Of a stretch of DNA of 64,000 bases, positions 25,068 through 33,432 are shown piece by piece. The position numbers and the translations under genes are program-made. Location: NCBI RefSeq assembly GCF_013408415.1, contig NZ_JACCAA010000001.1, forward strand, positions 2,728,001-2,792,000. Reading direction: 5' to 3'. A model generated the notes under the pieces. It worked only from the letters and a program-made list of their open reading frames with translations, was not told where the DNA came from and made no database searches. Positions within the stretch are counted from its first letter, which is position 1. The number at the start of each line of letters is the position of its first letter. The stretch is from Nocardioides daedukensis. Lineage in GTDB: Bacteria > Actinomycetota > Actinomycetes > Propionibacteriales > Nocardioidaceae.

Positions 25068-26090
25068 TTAGATGTGGTCGAGTCCGGCCGTGGCCAGGCC
25101 GAGGATCTCGTCGTCGAGGTTGCCGAAGTCCTGGCCGCCCATGTCGCCAGCCGCGGAACGCGCTGCGACTCCCTGAGCGATGACGGCGAACTTGAAGTGG
25201 GCGAAGGCCTGGTAGTAGCCCATGTCGGAGAGGTCCGCGCCCGAGCTGGCGGCGTACCTCTCGAGCATCGCGTCGCGGTGCGGGAAGCCGGGCAGGTGCG
25301 TGATGCCGGGGATCAGGCTCAGCGGGCCGTCGGCGGCGCTGCGCCAGAACAGCATCAGCAGGCCGAGGTCGGTCAGTGGGTCGCCGAGGGTGGAGAGCTC
25401 CCAGTCGAGCACCGCGTTGATGCGGCCGGGATCGTCGGTTGCATAGACGACGTTGTCGGTGCGGTAGTCGCCGTGCACGATCGTGCTGCGCTCCTGGGCC
25501 GGCACGCCGTTGGTCAGGCGCCGCGCGAGCTCGTCGATCTCGGCGACCTCGTGGGTGCGGCTCGCCTCCCACTGACCGGTCCACCTCCGGACCTGGCGCT
25601 CCATGAACCCGGCGGGACGACCGTAGTCGCCCAGCCCGACGGCGTCCTGGTCGACGGCGTGCAGCGCGGCGAGGGTGTCCACGAAGGTGAACGCCATCTG
25701 CTCACGCTCCATGGGGGTCGTCGCATAGCCGGCGGGCAGCTCGCCCCGGATGATGTGCCCGGGCACCTTCTCCATGACATAGCAGGGGAGGCCGATCAGT
25801 TCGCCGTCGTCGTGGAGGACGATCGTGGCGACGGGTACGTCGGTGCCGAGCAGGCCCGACTGGACGCGCGCCTCGCGCCCCATGTCGTGGGCGCTGGGCA
25901 GGAGCTTGCCAGTGGGCGGGCGGCGCAGGATCAGCTCCCCGGCGGGGCTGGACAGGGTAAAGGTCAGGTTGGACTTGCCGCCGCTGATCATCTCGGCGGT
26001 GACCTCGCGCCAGGCGTCGTCCCCGGTCGCGTCGACCAGGGCGGGACCTAGCCTGTCGGGCCGGACCAGCTCTGCAACATCTCGTGCCAT
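25068..26090 (-). CDS. APH-family phosphotransferase (ACAD10/11 kinase-domain-like)
   Basis: This 340-residue aminoglycoside/choline-kinase-fold protein has LILRRPPTGKLLPSAHDMGRE for ATP and substrate binding, the catalytic loop IVHGDYRTDNVVY (Asp of HGD) and the Mg-binding AVLDWELSTLGDPLTDLG. The PPxGxLLPSAHDM-type segment and DWELSTLGDP are typical of the subfamily fused to or next to ACAD10/11-like dehydrogenases. In the 4-hydroxy acid pathway (LvaA in Pseudomonas, ACAD10/11 in animals) the kinase phosphorylates the 4-hydroxyl of the acyl-CoA. That role is inferred from the pairing. Confidence 0.87.
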   Translation of the reverse strand: MARDVAELVRPDRLGPALVDATGDDAWREVTAEMISGGKSNLTFTLSSPAGELILRRPPTGKLLPSAHDMGREARVQSGLLGTDVPVATIVLHDDGELIGLPCYVMEKVPGHIIRGELPAGYATTPMEREQMAFTFVDTLAALHAVDQDAVGLGDYGRPAGFMERQVRRWTGQWEASRTHEVAEIDELARRLTNGVPAQERSTIVHGDYRTDNVVYATDDPGRINAVLDWELSTLGDPLTDLGLLMLFWRSAADGPLSLIPGITHLPGFPHRDAMLERYAASSGADLSDMGYYQAFAHFKFAVIAQGVAARSAAGDMGGQDFGNLDDEILGLATAGLDHI

Positions 26091-26214
26091 GTGCTCGCTC
26101 CCGTGGTTGTGTGCGCTCCTGTGCCAGTGATCGCGGCCGTGATCCCTGGTTCGTGCGGTGTTGAACGTGACCGAATGATCGTATGGGTTAGTTCAATCGA
26201 AGGGAAGGGGGGTT

Positions 26215-27066
26215 ATGCTGTTTGCTATGACTGAACAGACCGGTGTTGCGTCTGTGGGCGCGGCCGTGCGCAGCGCTCGCAACGCCAGTGGTCTGTCGCT
26301 GCGGGCACTCGCCGCTGCCCTGGAGCTCAGCCCCGCGACGATGAGTGCGATCGAGAACGACCGGACCCCGCTCACGGTCGAGCGCCTGCAGCGGATCGCC
26401 GACGCGGTCGACGTACCCGTGGAGCGACTCGTGCGCGGTGAGATGACCCGGCCTGCGGCTGCGGCCGGGGCGGTGCGTCCGCCCGTCGAAACGGGGGAGT
26501 GGCGCCGCTATGACGACTCCCCGCTCAATCCGATCCTCGAGGCAGCGACCCGGTTGTTCGTCCGGCAGGGCTTCCACGCGACGAGCATGCGCGAGGTCGC
26601 CGCCGAGGCCGGGGTGAGCGTGGCCGGGATCTATCACCACTACCCGGCCAAGGAGCTGATCCTGGTCGCGTTGATGGACGTGACGATGTCGGAGATCCGC
26701 TGGCGCCTGTTCGCGGCGCGTGACGAGGCGACCGGCTCGCGTGAGGAATTCGCCGCGATGGTCGAGTCGCTGGCGCTCTTCCACGCCGTACGCCGCGACT
26801 TGGCCTTCCTGGGGGCCAGCGAGATGCGTGGCATCTCGGGTGACGAGCTCGTGCGGGTGACCGGCCTGCGTGACGAGGTGCAACACCTCCTCGACGAGCA
26901 GGCAGCGCTGGCCTTCCCCGGAATCGAGGTGCGTACGCCGTGCCGCGCTATCGCCACGATGTGCACCTCCCTGCCGTCGTGGTTCCGGGAGGAAGGTCCG
27001 CTCGCCGCGCAGGAGGTGGCCAAGCAGTACGCCACCTTTGCGCTCGCGATCCTCGACCGTTCCTAG
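26215..27066 (+). CDS. XRE-TetR fusion transcriptional regulator
   Basis: This is a 283-residue protein with two different DNA-binding domains. An HTH_3 domain at about 15-70 (LSLRALAAALELSPATMSAIEND...) is followed by a TetR N-terminal domain at about 105-150 (PILEAATRLFVRQGFHATSMREVAAEAG, YHHYPAKELI) and a helical C-terminus. It is divergent from the APH/ACAD/SDR operon across a 124-bp gap and probably represses it. The ATG at 26215 has AAGG 6 bp upstream inside a purine run; the ATG at 26227 has no suitable site. Its stop codon is directly followed by the 30-bp-period repeat array. Confidence 0.85.
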   Translation: MLFAMTEQTGVASVGAAVRSARNASGLSLRALAAALELSPATMSAIENDRTPLTVERLQRIADAVDVPVERLVRGEMTRPAAAAGAVRPPVETGEWRRYDDSPLNPILEAATRLFVRQGFHATSMREVAAEAGVSVAGIYHHYPAKELILVALMDVTMSEIRWRLFAARDEATGSREEFAAMVESLALFHAVRRDLAFLGASEMRGISGDELVRVTGLRDEVQHLLDEQAALAFPGIEVRTPCRAIATMCTSLPSWFREEGPLAAQEVAKQYATFALAILDRS

Positions 27067-27070
27067 TCGT

Positions 27071-27244
27071 CGACCCGGCACTTGTTGGCGTGCGGTCCCG
27101 CCGACCCGGCAGTTGTTGACGCAGGTTCTCGCCGAGCCGGCAGTTGTTGACGCCGGAAACCGTCAACAACTGCCGGGTCGGCGAAGGGGACGGTCAACAA
27201 GTGCCGGGTCGGGGAGGGGACCGTCAACAAGTGCCGGGTCGGCG
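27071..27244. repeat. Symmetrical array of six 20-bp repeats with 30-bp period
   Basis: Three copies of CGACCCGGCAGTTGTTGACG-like sequence (27071-27090, 27101-27121, 27131-27152) are followed by three inverted copies GTCAACAASTGCCGGGTCGG (27161-27182, 27192-27212, 27222-27244). Starts step by exactly 30 bp within each half. The central pair forms a 22-bp stem with one mismatch and an 8-nt loop (CCGGAAAC). The spacers are not conserved in sequence. The array starts 4 bp after one stop codon and ends 1 bp before the convergent stop codon. Confidence 0.9.
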
Positions 27245-27245
27245 A

Positions 27246-28454
27246 TCAGGCGAGGACGTCTTCCAAGGCCACCCGGAACGCATCCATCGGCACCGTGATG
27301 TCGCCATAGACTGCGCGCATCGGCGCGCCCGCGGCCGGCGCGGGGCCGGACCCCACCAGATAGCGATAGCGCGAAGCACCCAGGTTCGAGGCGATCGCCC
27401 AGAAGCCAGGGTTCAGATAAGAGGGGTTGAAAAGCTCCAGAACCCGCACGTCCGGTGGCGCGAAGACCAGATTGGTCAACCCGGCCCCGTGCGGCGCGAC
27501 CACGACGGACGCGGCGGCGAAGGTATCGATCTGCTGCTGCACCGACAACGCCCCGGGGTCGACGACCTCGAACCCCAGCGGCCTCAGCACGGCAAGGACC
27601 TCGGCCTCGTTGACCACGCGCCGCGAGTTCTTCGCCGAGCCGCGGGTGACGTAGAGCCGGGTCGGTCGCCCCGAGGCAGCAGAGACCGGGGGCAGGTTGC
27701 GCCGCAGCCACTCGGTCGTCCAGCGCGGTGCCAGGCACGCCTTGTTGGTGATGTTCGGGACCAGCAACCGCGAGGCGCGCACCGCCGAGTGCTTGCGCGG
27801 CGAGATCGTCTCGATCCCCGAGAGCCCCGCCAGATCGAGCAGTTGGCGCCCGAACCGGGGCTCGGTGTTCGCATAGAGATAGTCGGGTCGGAACCCCGGC
27901 ATCGCCTCGGCGAGGATCCCCCACCTCGGCAGCAGATCCATCAGATAGTGGTAGTAGTTCACCCCGGTCGCGCGCGTCGCCAACGACACCAGCGAGCCGG
28001 GCACCGTGACCGGCTCGGGCAGCCGCGTGCGCAGATAGATCGGGTGCTCGCGCGGACCCTCGACATCGAAGTAGTGCGACGTCTCATGGTCCAGCACCCC
28101 CCGCGCGCTCAGGTGCGCCGAGTAGTTGCCGATCACCTGCCCGCCCGGCAGCTCCAGGACGAACCGTGGCGGGACGTCGTACGACGTGACTCCCCGCCAC
28201 CACTCGAGTCCGGCGGGGGTGCCGAGTGGAGCCTCGCGCTCGAGGTGCTCGGCGGGCCCTGCCTCGTGCAGGACGGCGCCCGGCTCAGCGGCAGCGGTGG
28301 CCGCGGAGGTCGGATGGGCGTGGAGCGGTACGCCGCGCTCGCCCAACGCCGGTGAGATCGCCCGCGAGATTGCGCCGACCCTGCGAGTGGCGAAGCGGTG
28401 GCCGCGTTTGACCACGGGGAACAGCGGCTCGAGTGCGGGGGGCAGTCGAGGCAT
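27246..28454 (-). CDS. Glycosyltransferase family 61 protein (DUF563)
   Basis: This 402-residue enzyme has the GT61/DUF563 layout: NYYHYLMDLLPRW in the middle, a conserved RLYVTRG segment with Arg, and the C-terminal core VVVAPHGAGLTNLVFAPPDVRVLELF. GT61 enzymes add xylose, arabinose, GlcNAc or related sugars to glycans; the donor cannot be read here. There is no membrane span. It is the last gene of a reverse-strand unit, 7 bp after the FkbM methyltransferase gene, and probably decorates the polymer made by the upstream GT2 synthase. Confidence 0.85.
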   Translation of the reverse strand: MPRLPPALEPLFPVVKRGHRFATRRVGAISRAISPALGERGVPLHAHPTSAATAAAEPGAVLHEAGPAEHLEREAPLGTPAGLEWWRGVTSYDVPPRFVLELPGGQVIGNYSAHLSARGVLDHETSHYFDVEGPREHPIYLRTRLPEPVTVPGSLVSLATRATGVNYYHYLMDLLPRWGILAEAMPGFRPDYLYANTEPRFGRQLLDLAGLSGIETISPRKHSAVRASRLLVPNITNKACLAPRWTTEWLRRNLPPVSAASGRPTRLYVTRGSAKNSRRVVNEAEVLAVLRPLGFEVVDPGALSVQQQIDTFAAASVVVAPHGAGLTNLVFAPPDVRVLELFNPSYLNPGFWAIASNLGASRYRYLVGSGPAPAAGAPMRAVYGDITVPMDAFRVALEDVLA

Positions 28455-28461
28455 GGCCAGC

Positions 28462-29271
28462 TCAGTCGAGCGGCGTGCGCGAGAGCCAGGCCAGCCCGAG
28501 GTTCTTGTACGGGTCCGCCTCGCGGTCCTGCTCGACCAGCCCGGCGTCGGAGAACCAGTCGCGCAGCTCGGTCCAGTCGCGGCCCGGCAGGTCGTGATAT
28601 TCCATCACCACTCGCTGCACCGACGCCCAGTCCGACGGCGAGGAGTTGAGGATCATGTCGTATTCCGCGCCCTCGATGTCCATCTTCACGACCTCGACCG
28701 GGCCCGCGGCCATGTCGAACGCGGCGGCGGCGGGCAGACACGGCACGGAGATGGTCTGCAGCCCGGCCTCGCCCAGGTGCAGCACGCCGTTGTGGCCGGA
28801 CCCGTCCCCGTGCGAGGCCATCACCAACTCGCCCTCGTGGTCGGAGACGGCGATGTTGTGCGCGACGACGCGGTCGGACAGGCCGTTGCGGGCGATGTTC
28901 TTCTGGAGATAGGTGTAGGTGCCCGGCGTGGCCTCGAAGCAGACCACGCGACCGGTCGGGTGCACGCCGGCGAAGGCGAGCGCGAACGAGCCGATGTGCC
29001 CGCCCATGTCGACCGCGACCGGCGAGTCGGAGAGGCCGGCGGTCAGCCACGGGATCCGGTAGGCGTCCTCGACCAGCGCCTCATAGACCGGGAACCGGGC
29101 GCCGGGCACGTTGGGCGCGAGCACGTCGAAGCCCTTGAGTTTCAGCGAGATGTCTTCGGGGCTGCCGGTGACCCGCTTGCGCAGCAGGTCGACGAGGATC
29201 CGCGGACCGTTGTCGAAGCTGGTCACGGTCTGCTTGGTGCGCTTGGCGGCGTGGCCCACGCTACGGATCAC
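28462..29271 (-). CDS. FkbM family methyltransferase
   Basis: This 269-residue SAM-dependent methyltransferase has VAVDMGGHIGSFALAFAGV as the SAM-binding motif I (about 85-104), FEATPGTYTYLQKNI as motif II and VVKMDIEGAEYDMIL, the FkbM signature. Members O-methylate sugars or other hydroxyls. It is next to GT61, so sugar methylation in the exopolysaccharide is likely. A 106-bp gap separates it from the lipoprotein gene upstream. Confidence 0.87.
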   Translation of the reverse strand: MIRSVGHAAKRTKQTVTSFDNGPRILVDLLRKRVTGSPEDISLKLKGFDVLAPNVPGARFPVYEALVEDAYRIPWLTAGLSDSPVAVDMGGHIGSFALAFAGVHPTGRVVCFEATPGTYTYLQKNIARNGLSDRVVAHNIAVSDHEGELVMASHGDGSGHNGVLHLGEAGLQTISVPCLPAAAAFDMAAGPVEVVKMDIEGAEYDMILNSSPSDWASVQRVVMEYHDLPGRDWTELRDWFSDAGLVEQDREADPYKNLGLAWLSRTPLD

Positions 29272-29377
29272 TGGGGCTCCTTGGGGGATGAAATCGCTGC
29301 TCGACCCACCGGCCGGGATGCACGGTGGCGAGGTCTACGCAGTCAACGACCAGGCGCCCGAGAGGGTACGCCGAGAC

Positions 29378-29872
29378 TCACCGCTGGTTCGCGGCCACCG
29401 CCCGTCGCTTGCACGACCGCGTCGCGTCGGTATAGCCGGGGTCGAGGCTCACGTCGGTCCCGGTCACGTGGATCTGACGTCCGGGAATCGCCCACATCGT
29501 GGTTCCGTGGACGATCACCTCGCAGGAACCCTCCCGCACTCCCGCGACCGGCTCTCCGTCCTGGTCCGAGCACCATTCGTAGTTCGCCGGCAGCTGTGCG
29601 CCGCCGATCCAGACCTGGGTGCACGGCGCCGCTGACTGGGCGACGAACTGCAGCTTGGACAGGCCGGTGGCGGGGGTGGCGACCGTGTTGGCCTGGGCGG
29701 CAGCCGGGGCCGCCGGGGCGGCCGCGGCCCCGTTCTGCTGTGCGGGCTGCTCGCTCGAGTCCGAGGAGGGCTGGCTGCAGCCGCCGACGGTGAGCAGCAG
29801 CGCCGCGGCGACGGCGCCGGCTGCTAGGAGCCGAGGAGTGCCACTGGGCACTGTCGCGCGGAGCGACCTCAC
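29378..29872 (-). CDS. Putative lipoprotein, function unknown
   Basis: This is a 164-residue protein. The signal peptide ends with TVGGC (lipobox, Cys about residue 32). A low-complexity Ser/Gln/Ala/Pro stretch follows to about residue 68, then a compact domain with four cysteines (PCTQVW, EWCSDQD, GSCEVIV, RSCKRR) that could form two disulfides. I do not recognise the domain. The gene overlaps the response-regulator stop by 4 bp (ATGA), so the two are co-translated. Confidence 0.75.
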   Translation of the reverse strand: MRSLRATVPSGTPRLLAAGAVAAALLLTVGGCSQPSSDSSEQPAQQNGAAAAPAAPAAAQANTVATPATGLSKLQFVAQSAAPCTQVWIGGAQLPANYEWCSDQDGEPVAGVREGSCEVIVHGTTMWAIPGRQIHVTGTDVSLDPGYTDATRSCKRRAVAANQR

Positions 29873-31140
29873 CGCGACACCATCCGGTAGCCGACGTCGC
29901 GCACGGTCTCGATCCAGGTCGGGGAGTTCTCGGAGTCGCCCAGCTTGCTGCGCAGGCTACGGATCTGCGCGGCGACCTCACTGCGGTCCGCGGCAGTGAC
30001 GAACCACGCCGTCACATAGCTCTGTCCGCGCATCGCCAGCACCAGGCTCGAGGTCGAGCGAACCTGGTTGCGGTGCTCCATCAACGTGGCCAGCAACGCG
30101 AACTCGCGCTCGGTCAGGTCGATCTGGCGCTCGTGGAGGAACACCTGGCCGGTGGTTCGGTCGACGGTGAGCCCACCGTGCCGCATCACTGCGAACTCGT
30201 CGGACATGGCCTCGTCGATCCCGGCGGGTTCGGCATAGCCGTTGACCTGGCCGTATGACGAGGAGGCCGGGGCGAGTGCGCGGGCGCGGGCCGGGTCCTG
30301 GGCGCGGGATGCTCGCTCGATGAATGACGGCTCGACCGGAGCCGGGCGCCGCGACGACGCAGCCGCCCTCGACGGCGCCGAGGGCATCGAGCGCGCAGCA
30401 GGTGCAGCGGGCACCGGCGGCATCGACGGCACCGACGGCACCGCACGCGCAGCGGGGGCAGCGGGGGCAGCCGGGGCAGCGGGGGCCGCGGGAGCAGAGT
30501 GAGCAACGGAGGCAGAGGACGCCGAGGACATCGAGGAAACCAGGGGCGAGCGGAGCGGCTGCCCCGGCCGCCAGGGCGGAGTGGAATTCGGCAACCGGGG
30601 ACCGGGAACGCGCGCACCCTCGGCCCCGATCGCCTCGGCCTGCGGCGCGGAGTCGGCCAGCTCTCCAACCGCGGCAGCATCGGTCGCCGAAGCGGACGCG
30701 GTCTCCTGCGACGCGGCACCGACAGGGGCAGAGACGGAGCCGGCTGACGCTCCGAGGCGTGTGCGACGGGTTCCGGCTTCGATCCTCGCCCTCAGCTCCC
30801 GCACCCGGAACGGCTTGAAGACATAGTCGTCGGCGCCGGCGGCGAACCCCTCGATCACGTCGATCTCCTCGGCGCGCCCGCTGACGATGACCAGGAAGGT
30901 GTCGCTGGTCTCCCTGATCGCACGGGTGGCGGTGAAGCCGTCCATGCCGGGCATGGAGACGTCCATCAGGGTCAGCGCCGGATCGAAGGTCCGGACAGCC
31001 TCGATACCGTCCCGGGCGGTCTCGACGGGCACCACCGTGTAGCCGGAGAGCACGAGGATGTCCTCGAGCAGTGCCCTGATGTCGGCGTCGTCGTCGATCA
31101 CGACGGCCACCTTCTCCTCGTGCAGGTCCTCGCGGTTCAT
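29869..31140 (-). CDS. OmpR-type response regulator with long Ala/Pro linker
   Basis: This is a 423-residue regulator. The receiver domain is about 1-125: acidic pocket VIDDDADIR, phospho-acceptor Asp in TLMDVSMPGMDG, Ser in VIVSGRAEE, Lys in YVFKPFRVRELR. The effector domain is a winged helix at about 325-423 (LTVDRTTGQVFLHERQIDLTEREFALLATL, IRSLRSKLGD, TVRDVGYRMV). Between them are some 195 residues of Ala/Pro/Ser-rich sequence, where the family usually has 10-20. The linker DNA contains tandem 9-mers (30449-30493). It lies in an operon with the GT2 synthase and two lipoproteins, and the kinase gene at 33680 is a candidate partner. Confidence 0.85.
   Translation of the reverse strand: MNREDLHEEKVAVVIDDDADIRALLEDILVLSGYTVVPVETARDGIEAVRTFDPALTLMDVSMPGMDGFTATRAIRETSDTFLVIVSGRAEEIDVIEGFAAGADDYVFKPFRVRELRARIEAGTRRTRLGASAGSVSAPVGAASQETASASATDAAAVGELADSAPQAEAIGAEGARVPGPRLPNSTPPWRPGQPLRSPLVSSMSSASSASVAHSAPAAPAAPAAPAAPAARAVPSVPSMPPVPAAPAARSMPSAPSRAAASSRRPAPVEPSFIERASRAQDPARARALAPASSSYGQVNGYAEPAGIDEAMSDEFAVMRHGGLTVDRTTGQVFLHERQIDLTEREFALLATLMEHRNQVRSTSSLVLAMRGQSYVTAWFVTAADRSEVAAQIRSLRSKLGDSENSPTWIETVRDVGYRMVSR
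30449..30493. repeat. Tandem 9-mer repeat inside the response-regulator linker
   Basis: Five consecutive 9-bp units based on GCAGCGGGG (30449, 30458, 30467, 30476, 30485) encode an Ala-Ala-Pro repeat on the minus strand. The unit is a multiple of three, so gain or loss of copies would change linker length without a frameshift. Confidence 0.8.
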
Positions 31141-31183
31141 CGCGCCTGTCCCTCTCGTTGTGATTTCGTCGTCATGGGCGCCC

Positions 31184-31936
31184 TCACGTTGCGTTGTAGG
31201 GCACGGGTTGTGGCCGCGTGGCGACCTCGGACTTGAAGATCGAGATCGGCACGGTCTGCACGACCTGCTGGGTCTCGAACCTGCCGGTGCGGGCGCCGGT
31301 CTCGATGTGCACGGTCGCGGTGAAGGTCAACGTGACGCCCTCCGTGTCCGCGGCCATGGTTCCGATCCGCTGGTTGCGCAGCTCGAAGGCGCCCTTGGGG
31401 GAGGTGATCAACATGCCGTAGCGCCGCGACTGAACGGCTTCGGGGTCGAAGGTCACGTCACGTGCCTTTTCCCGCAGGTTGTACGGCGACTCGGTGGTGC
31501 CGCTGGCCGAGGTGGTGACCGAGGTGATCGCGACGTCGTCGAGATAGATCCGTCGCTTGGTGGCGAACTTGTCCCTGAGTCGTCGCCGCGTGTCATAGCC
31601 GGTGAAGGTGAAGGAGAAGAACTTGTCGCCTTGGGGATACCACTCCTGCATCCGTGGGGTGGTCTTCGCGGACCAGATGGTGAAGACGAAGTCGACCTCG
31701 TCGATCGGGATGTGCGACTGGAAGGTCCCGTCGCGGGAGAACTCCGAGTTGAACGGCACGTCGGTGTCGGCCGGGGCGGCCAGCGGAGCGGCCTCGGCGG
31801 GGGTGCCGGAGCCACCGAGGGAGTCCTCGATGGCACCACACCCGCCGGTCACGACGAGGGCTGCAGCGAGCAGGACCACCCGAAGACGGGGCGAGCGTGG
31901 ACGGAAGCCGGGCAGGTGGGGACGGCGTACGGTCAT
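31184..31936 (-). CDS. Putative lipoprotein co-encoded with the GT2 synthase
   Basis: This is a 250-residue protein with a basic N-terminus, a hydrophobic segment and lipobox VVTGGC (Cys about residue 33). The rest is a predicted all-beta extracytoplasmic domain (FSFTFTGYDTRRRLR, RRIYLDDVAITSVTT) with no motif I recognise. It follows the GT2 gene directly and may help polymer export or attachment. ATG at 31936 is preferred (AAGG about 10 bp upstream); a GTG at 31945 that overlaps the GT2 stop is an alternative. The long frame to 32554 is a shadow of the GT2 gene. Confidence 0.75.
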   Translation of the reverse strand: MTVRRPHLPGFRPRSPRLRVVLLAAALVVTGGCGAIEDSLGGSGTPAEAAPLAAPADTDVPFNSEFSRDGTFQSHIPIDEVDFVFTIWSAKTTPRMQEWYPQGDKFFSFTFTGYDTRRRLRDKFATKRRIYLDDVAITSVTTSASGTTESPYNLREKARDVTFDPEAVQSRRYGMLITSPKGAFELRNQRIGTMAADTEGVTLTFTATVHIETGARTGRFETQQVVQTVPISIFKSEVATRPQPVPYNAT

Positions 31937-31941
31937 CTTCT

Positions 31942-33384
31942 TCACACCTTGAATCCGCGGTAGCGGCGCACGCACTTGAGGAAGAGCCATGCGCTCTGGA
32001 GAATCGTGACGATGGCGAGCACCGTCCAGTTGACGTAGAGGAACTGGGGCTGCACACCTTCGGGCAGCTGGAGGAAGACGATCACCATCGTGGCGATCAG
32101 CACCAGGGCGGCGCCGAACGGAGCGAGGAACGCGGACTTGCCCTGGCCGCTCTCGGCTCGTGCCTGCGCGGCCCAGTTGTCGTTCTCGCTGGTGAAGGCG
32201 AACTTGGTCCAGGCCCTCACGAAGTGCCCCATCCGGGTCCAGATGTAGGCCTCGGAGGGCAACCACAGCAGGGCGAACAGGGTGTCGCGCGGCCCGCGGT
32301 CGGTCATCGAGCGGGCCACCCGCAGGTTGAGTGCGGTCGAGATGAGCGGCGGGACCAGCCAGAGCGGGTTGAAGACCCAGGCACTGATCAGCAACGAGCA
32401 GATGACCAGCGAGACGAACGTCAGTCGGGTGTACATGTTGAGCACCATCGACATCATCTCGAACCAGCGCAGGCGCAGGTTCGGGTGGAACGGCTGTCCC
32501 TTGGTGTCCCCACGCTGGCCGGGCCACATCAGGTCGATGGCGCCAGCGTTCCACTTGACCTGCTGGGCGTCGAGGGCGGCGAAGGTGGGCATCCCGCCGA
32601 CGTTGGCCCGGGCCGTGGCGCTGATCTTGGTGAGATAGCCGGCGCTGCGAATCTGCAACGACAGCAGGGAATCCTCGATCTCGCTGTCGCGCACCCAGGG
32701 CGTTCCCTGGTGGTTGTCGACGGTGACTTCATAGAGCGAGGTCATCCGGAAGATGGAGAACTGGCCGCCGAGCACGGCCATCTGGCGCCCGCGCAGCAGG
32801 TTCTGCATGTTGAACGTGGCGAACTGCTGCCGCTGGCCGGCGATCAGGAACTTCGAGGTCCAGCTGGTCAGGTCGGTGTCGTCGATCGAGTAGATCGCCG
32901 AGATCCCGCCGATCCGCCGATCGCTCTCGATCTCCTCCAGCAGGTGCTCGACCGCGTCGGGTTCTGCGGTCGTGTCACCGTCGACGCCGAGGAAGTAGTC
33001 CATGCCCCGGACCATCTCGAAGCCGTAGTTGAGCGCACCGACCTTCTTGTCGGGGTTCTCGCCGATGTCGTGGACGAAGACCTCGGTCTCGTGCACGCGG
33101 CCATTGATCTCGCGCAGGTGCGGGCCGGCGAAGTGCGAGGCCACCTCCACGGTGTGGTCGGTGGTGTTGTTCACGACCACGTGTACGACGTCGGGCACGA
33201 CCGTCTGTCCGAGCAGGGAGTCGAGGACGGCGCCGATCGTCTCGCCCTCGTTGTATGCCGGGATGACGCAGCCGATGGTGGCGCGTGTGGTCTCGACCTC
33301 GATCTGCGGCATGACCACGGGCTCGGTGCGCAGGTAGTAACCCTGGGCAAGGGTGCTCCCGCGGCGAGTGGATTGTTCAGCCAT
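31942..33384 (-). CDS. Processive family 2 glycosyltransferase (PgaC/hyaluronan synthase-like)
   Basis: This 480-residue membrane synthase has GT2 domain motifs IGCVIPAYNEGETIGAVLDSLL, the DxD motif in FLGVDGDTTAEPD, the acceptor-site DSEIEDSLL (ED) and QQVKWNAG, equivalent to the Q(Q/R)xRW motif of processive synthases. Four or five membrane spans follow in the C-terminal half (about 310-470). Such enzymes polymerise and extrude a beta-linked polysaccharide. It is the first gene of the reverse unit that includes two lipoproteins, the response regulator, FkbM and GT61, and is divergent from the kinase gene. Confidence 0.87.
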   Translation of the reverse strand: MAEQSTRRGSTLAQGYYLRTEPVVMPQIEVETTRATIGCVIPAYNEGETIGAVLDSLLGQTVVPDVVHVVVNNTTDHTVEVASHFAGPHLREINGRVHETEVFVHDIGENPDKKVGALNYGFEMVRGMDYFLGVDGDTTAEPDAVEHLLEEIESDRRIGGISAIYSIDDTDLTSWTSKFLIAGQRQQFATFNMQNLLRGRQMAVLGGQFSIFRMTSLYEVTVDNHQGTPWVRDSEIEDSLLSLQIRSAGYLTKISATARANVGGMPTFAALDAQQVKWNAGAIDLMWPGQRGDTKGQPFHPNLRLRWFEMMSMVLNMYTRLTFVSLVICSLLISAWVFNPLWLVPPLISTALNLRVARSMTDRGPRDTLFALLWLPSEAYIWTRMGHFVRAWTKFAFTSENDNWAAQARAESGQGKSAFLAPFGAALVLIATMVIVFLQLPEGVQPQFLYVNWTVLAIVTILQSAWLFLKCVRRYRGFKV

Positions 33385-33432
33385 CAGTCCCAGCTCTCGG
33401 TGTTGTGTGGTGTGGCATCTGCTGCCGGAACC

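Noticed and set aside
27071..27244. CRISPR array
   Set aside because: Half of the repeats are inverted, spacers are about 10 bp, only six units exist, and no cas genes are nearby.
27144..28355. 403-codon plus-strand ORF starting inside the repeat array
   Set aside because: It reads through the repeats and then antisense to the GT61 gene; low-complexity Arg/Gln-rich product.
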